This document shows positions 61,584 to 64,000 of a stretch of 64,000 bases of DNA, piece by piece. The position numbers and the translations under genes were made by a program. The DNA lies in contig DCPU01000002.1 in assembly GCA_002323245.1 (NCBI GenBank), positions 14,615 to 78,614 on the forward strand, written 5' to 3'. This DNA comes from Mariprofundus sp. UBA1536 (GTDB lineage Bacteria; Pseudomonadota; Zetaproteobacteria; Mariprofundales; Mariprofundaceae). Numbering within the stretch: position 1 is the first letter of the stretch; each line of letters begins with the position of its first letter. The notes beneath the pieces were generated by a model. It ran no database searches. It was not told the DNA's origin and saw only the letters and a program-made list of their open reading frames with translations.

Positions 61584-63587
61584 TTAACTCAGCAATGGCG
61601 CAATCACCAAGGACACAATAGCCATTACATTAATCAAAATATTCATGGATGGGCCCGAAGTATCCTTAAACGGATCACCAACCGTGTCACCCACAACTGC
61701 TGCGGCGTGGGCTTCTGAACCTTTGCCACCCATATGGCCTTTTTCCACATGCTTCTTCGCATTATCCCATGCGCCGCCTGCATTGGCCATCATCAAAGCC
61801 ATCAACACACAACACACCAAAGCGCCCGCCAGCAAACCGCCCAAGGCTGAAGCGCCCAAGCCAAAACCAACCACCACGGGCGCAAATACTGCCAAAACGC
61901 CGGGTAAAATCATTTTCTTCAACGCCGCATCGGTTGCAATTTCGATACAACGTGCATGATCAGGCTCTGCTGTGCCTTCCATCAAACCCGCAATTTCTTT
62001 GAATTGGCGGCGAATCTCTACAATCATAGCAAACGCTGCATCACCCACAGCTGTCATGGTCAACGATGCAATCAGAAATGGAATTGAGCCACCAATGAAC
62101 AAACCAATCAACACGATAGGCTCATTAAGATTGAGCGAGAAATCAGGCACATGCAGCGATACAGTTTCCACATACGCAGCGATGATTGCCAAAGCCGCCA
62201 GCGCTGCTGCGCCAATGGCAAAACCCTTACCAATGGCTGCTGTGGTGTTACCCAACTCATCGAGTGAATCGGTAATTTTGCGTGTTTCCTCACCCAATCC
62301 TGCCATTTCAGCAATGCCGCCTGCGTTATCAGCAACTGGGCCATACGCATCAATGGCCATGGTGATGCCCACAGTCGCTAACATGCCTACTGCTGCAATA
62401 CCCACACCATACAGGCCACAAAGGGCTGTGGAGACATAGATAATGGCGCAAATGGTGAGCATAGGAACCACCACCGACTCCATACCTATAGCTAAGCCCG
62501 TAATAATCACTGTGGCTGCGCCTGTTTCACCCGCTGCTGCAATGTTCCGCACAGGCTGACCACCCGTATAATATTCCGTAATGACACCAATAATGATGCC
62601 GCCCGCTGCGCCAGATAATACCGCGCCCCACACCGTAGTGTTCACATCAAGGCTGCTGATAAGGAAATAAGAACCCGTTATAAATATTAATGAGGCGCCA
62701 ATGGTGCCGATGCGCAGCGCAACTTGTGGCGATTTGTCCGCTGAAACGCGCACAAGAAAAATACCCGCCATGGAGCAGAGCAAACCAAATGAAGCCAAAG
62801 CTAAGGGTAAAAACATTAATGTGGGCTGTGTACCCAAAGGATCGAGCACATCAGCTGCCATGGTCGAAGCCATAGCGATAGTGGCAATAATCGCTCCGCA
62901 ATACGATTCAAAAATATCTGAGCCCATACCGGCCACATCACCCACATTATCACCCACATTATCGGCAATCACACCGGGGTTACGTGGGTCATCTTCGGGG
63001 ATTCCTGCTTCAACCTTACCCACCAGATCCGCGCCCACATCAGCGCTTTTGGTAAAAATACCGCCGCCTACGCGTGAGAACAAAGCCACCGATGAAGCGC
63101 CCATGCCAAACCCATGGATAGCGTGCGCAGTTTGCGGATCACCGCCAAAGAATAGGTAGAGTGTGCCAAGGCCAAGTAAGCCCAGCGCTGCGACTGTCAA
63201 ACCCATCACAGAGCCACCGTAAAAAGCTACAGTAAGCGCAGCCGTTGTGCCCTGTTCATTGGCCGCCACTGTGGTGCGGATATTCGCCTTGGTTGCAGCA
63301 TACATGCCAAAATAGCCTGCAAGGGCTGAGCAACCCGCTCCAAATAAAAATGCGATGGTGGTATGGGCGCCAAGACTAAATAGCAACATGGTGGCCACAA
63401 TCAAGACAAATCCCAGCAAGATGCCGTATTCACGGCGCAAGAAAACCATCGCACCCAAATGAATTGCCGCAGCAATGGCCACTGCCTTGCCTTCGCCCTG
63501 ACTGTAACCAAGGATGATACGGTATAAAATAAAGGCGGAAATTAGGCCTAAAAACCCAAATAATACTGGAATCATGGTCATACTCAT
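61584..63587 (-). CDS. hppA: Membrane-bound ion-pumping pyrophosphatase
   Basis: Couples pyrophosphate hydrolysis to H+ or Na+ export. The 667 residues form about 16 membrane helices. The substrate site is ADVGADLVGKVEAGIPEDD plus NVGDNVGDVAG (residues 182-220). Ala450 and Gly453 in LGNTTAAIGKG identify the K+-dependent class (Lys and Thr in K+-independent enzymes). Glu227 in MGSDIFESYCGA occupies the gate position found in Na+-pumping and some K+-dependent H+-pumping members. Complete and normally sized. Monocistronic or at the head of DUF4389-folK-dNK. Confidence 0.94.
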   Translation of the reverse strand: MSMTMIPVLFGFLGLISAFILYRIILGYSQGEGKAVAIAAAIHLGAMVFLRREYGILLGFVLIVATMLLFSLGAHTTIAFLFGAGCSALAGYFGMYAATKANIRTTVAANEQGTTAALTVAFYGGSVMGLTVAALGLLGLGTLYLFFGGDPQTAHAIHGFGMGASSVALFSRVGGGIFTKSADVGADLVGKVEAGIPEDDPRNPGVIADNVGDNVGDVAGMGSDIFESYCGAIIATIAMASTMAADVLDPLGTQPTLMFLPLALASFGLLCSMAGIFLVRVSADKSPQVALRIGTIGASLIFITGSYFLISSLDVNTTVWGAVLSGAAGGIIIGVITEYYTGGQPVRNIAAAGETGAATVIITGLAIGMESVVVPMLTICAIIYVSTALCGLYGVGIAAVGMLATVGITMAIDAYGPVADNAGGIAEMAGLGEETRKITDSLDELGNTTAAIGKGFAIGAAALAALAIIAAYVETVSLHVPDFSLNLNEPIVLIGLFIGGSIPFLIASLTMTAVGDAAFAMIVEIRRQFKEIAGLMEGTAEPDHARCIEIATDAALKKMILPGVLAVFAPVVVGFGLGASALGGLLAGALVCCVLMALMMANAGGAWDNAKKHVEKGHMGGKGSEAHAAAVVGDTVGDPFKDTSGPSMNILINVMAIVSLVIAPLLS

Positions 63588-63663
63588 ACTCCCTCCCTGA
63601 AGATGAATGTTCGCCAGTGACTATCATAAAGAGAGCTTTATAAAGCAAGGTGCAAATATACGG

Positions 63664-63692
63664 TTGACGTTTGCAATATCTAACCCTAAATT
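63664..63692 (+). promoter_or_regulatory. Promoter of the tRNA-Pro/Arg/His cluster
   Basis: TTGACG and TAAATT are separated by exactly 17 bp. A GC-rich discriminator (TCGCCGCC) follows the -10, typical of stringently controlled stable-RNA promoters. The predicted start is about 30 nt before tRNA-Pro. Confidence 0.7.
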
Positions 63693-63728
63693 TCGCCGCC
63701 TTCCGCATCATGGGAAGTTTTAAAATGT

Positions 63729-63805
<77 letters not shown>

Positions 63806-63837
63806 TTTTAAGTTTCGTTTGAACCTGTTTAAAGTAA

Positions 63838-63914
63838 GCGCCTGTAGCTCAACCGGATAGAGCAACAGCCTTCTAAGCCGTAGGTTGCAGGTTCGATTCC
63901 TGCCAGGCGCGCCA
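63838..63914 (+). tRNA. tRNA-Arg (anticodon TCT)
   Basis: 77 nt with encoded CCA. Acceptor GCGCCTG pairs with CAGGCGC, and TCT is at 63872-63874 in loop CTTCTAA. The anticodon stem ACAGC/GCCGT contains one A-C mismatch at its centre (29-41), where E. coli tRNA-Arg(UCU) has G-C. The rest of the fold is normal. Confidence 0.95.
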
Positions 63915-63946
63915 TTTTGGTAACCGCAGGAATCCAGTAACAATAT

Positions 63947-64000
63947 GGTGGACGTAGCTCAGTTGGTAGAGTCCCGGCTTGTGATGCCGGTTGTCGCGGG
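63947..64000 (+). tRNA. tRNA-His (anticodon GTG), 3' end outside window
   Basis: Starts with the extra G-1 typical of tRNA-His (GGTGGACG). The anticodon stem CCGGC/GCCGG encloses loop TTGTGAT with GTG at 63981-63983. Cut off in the T arm by the window edge. Confidence 0.95.

Overview
This 64 kb window is a dense, ordinary-looking bacterial chromosome segment with moderate base composition, tight operons and many ATGA/TGATG stop-start overlaps. It looks like a Gram-negative proteobacterium: it has a type IV pilus secretin, DUF481 and lipoprotein outer-envelope proteins, PBP1A, UvrA and System II cytochrome c maturation. The photorespiration-type cluster (glycolate oxidase, class V glyoxylate aminotransferase, GcvT), a membrane pyrophosphatase, a type III glutamine synthetase and a haem-bearing protein in the pilus operon would fit an autotrophic, possibly marine iron- or sulfur-oxidising lineage such as the Zetaproteobacteria. 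That placement is inference; no rRNA is present to settle it. I see no prophage, IS element, CRISPR array or integrated plasmid. The only gene that looks recently acquired is an AT-rich Mrr-like endonuclease.

Layout. 1-8.7 kb: two-carbon salvage. gcvT (cut by the window edge) and an alanine/serine-glyoxylate aminotransferase run leftward; a BASS-family transporter and a small orphan run rightward; then a DUF1428 gene and glcD-glcE-glcF run leftward, followed by a DUF481 outer-membrane protein. 8.9-12.6 kb: panBCD, an NDUFA9-like SDR protein and plsY. 12.6-25.7 kb: leftward aroB, then an approximately 12 kb type IV pilus block. In transcription order that block is fimT-like, pilV-like, pilW-like, a giant PilX-like protein, a DUF4124/c-type haem protein, pilM, pilN, pilO, pilQ and an Ig-repeat lipoprotein. 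pilP and pilY1 are not seen. 25.7-32.2 kb: PBP1A, ppnP, uvrA and an inositol-monophosphatase-family gene.

32.2-38.4 kb: glutamine synthetase III behind a near-perfect sigma-54 promoter, then the oxidative pentose phosphate operon zwf-gnd-pgl, in which Zwf carries a fused cyclic-nucleotide-binding domain. 38.4-47.2 kb: a copper ATPase with a DUF411 lipoprotein, a DEAD-box helicase, NAD(P)HX dehydratase, a Tas-like aldo/keto reductase and an Atm1-type ABC exporter. 47.5-52.7 kb: Mrr, a FrnE-like DsbA, YqeY and ResB-CcsA. 52.8-63.6 kb: tsaB, a low-molecular-weight phosphatase, a ClC-CBS transporter, a UvrD-type helicase and soluble pyrophosphatase run rightward. A Rossmann-PAS-GGDEF protein, a deoxynucleoside kinase, folK, a DUF4389 protein and a membrane pyrophosphatase run leftward. 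The window ends in a tRNA-Pro/Arg/His cluster.

The items most worth a second look are the G6PDH-cNMP fusion, the haem protein and giant pilin inside the pilus operon with pilP missing, the Rossmann-PAS-GGDEF architecture, the BASS transporter placed among glycolate genes, and the sigma-54 promoter of glnA.
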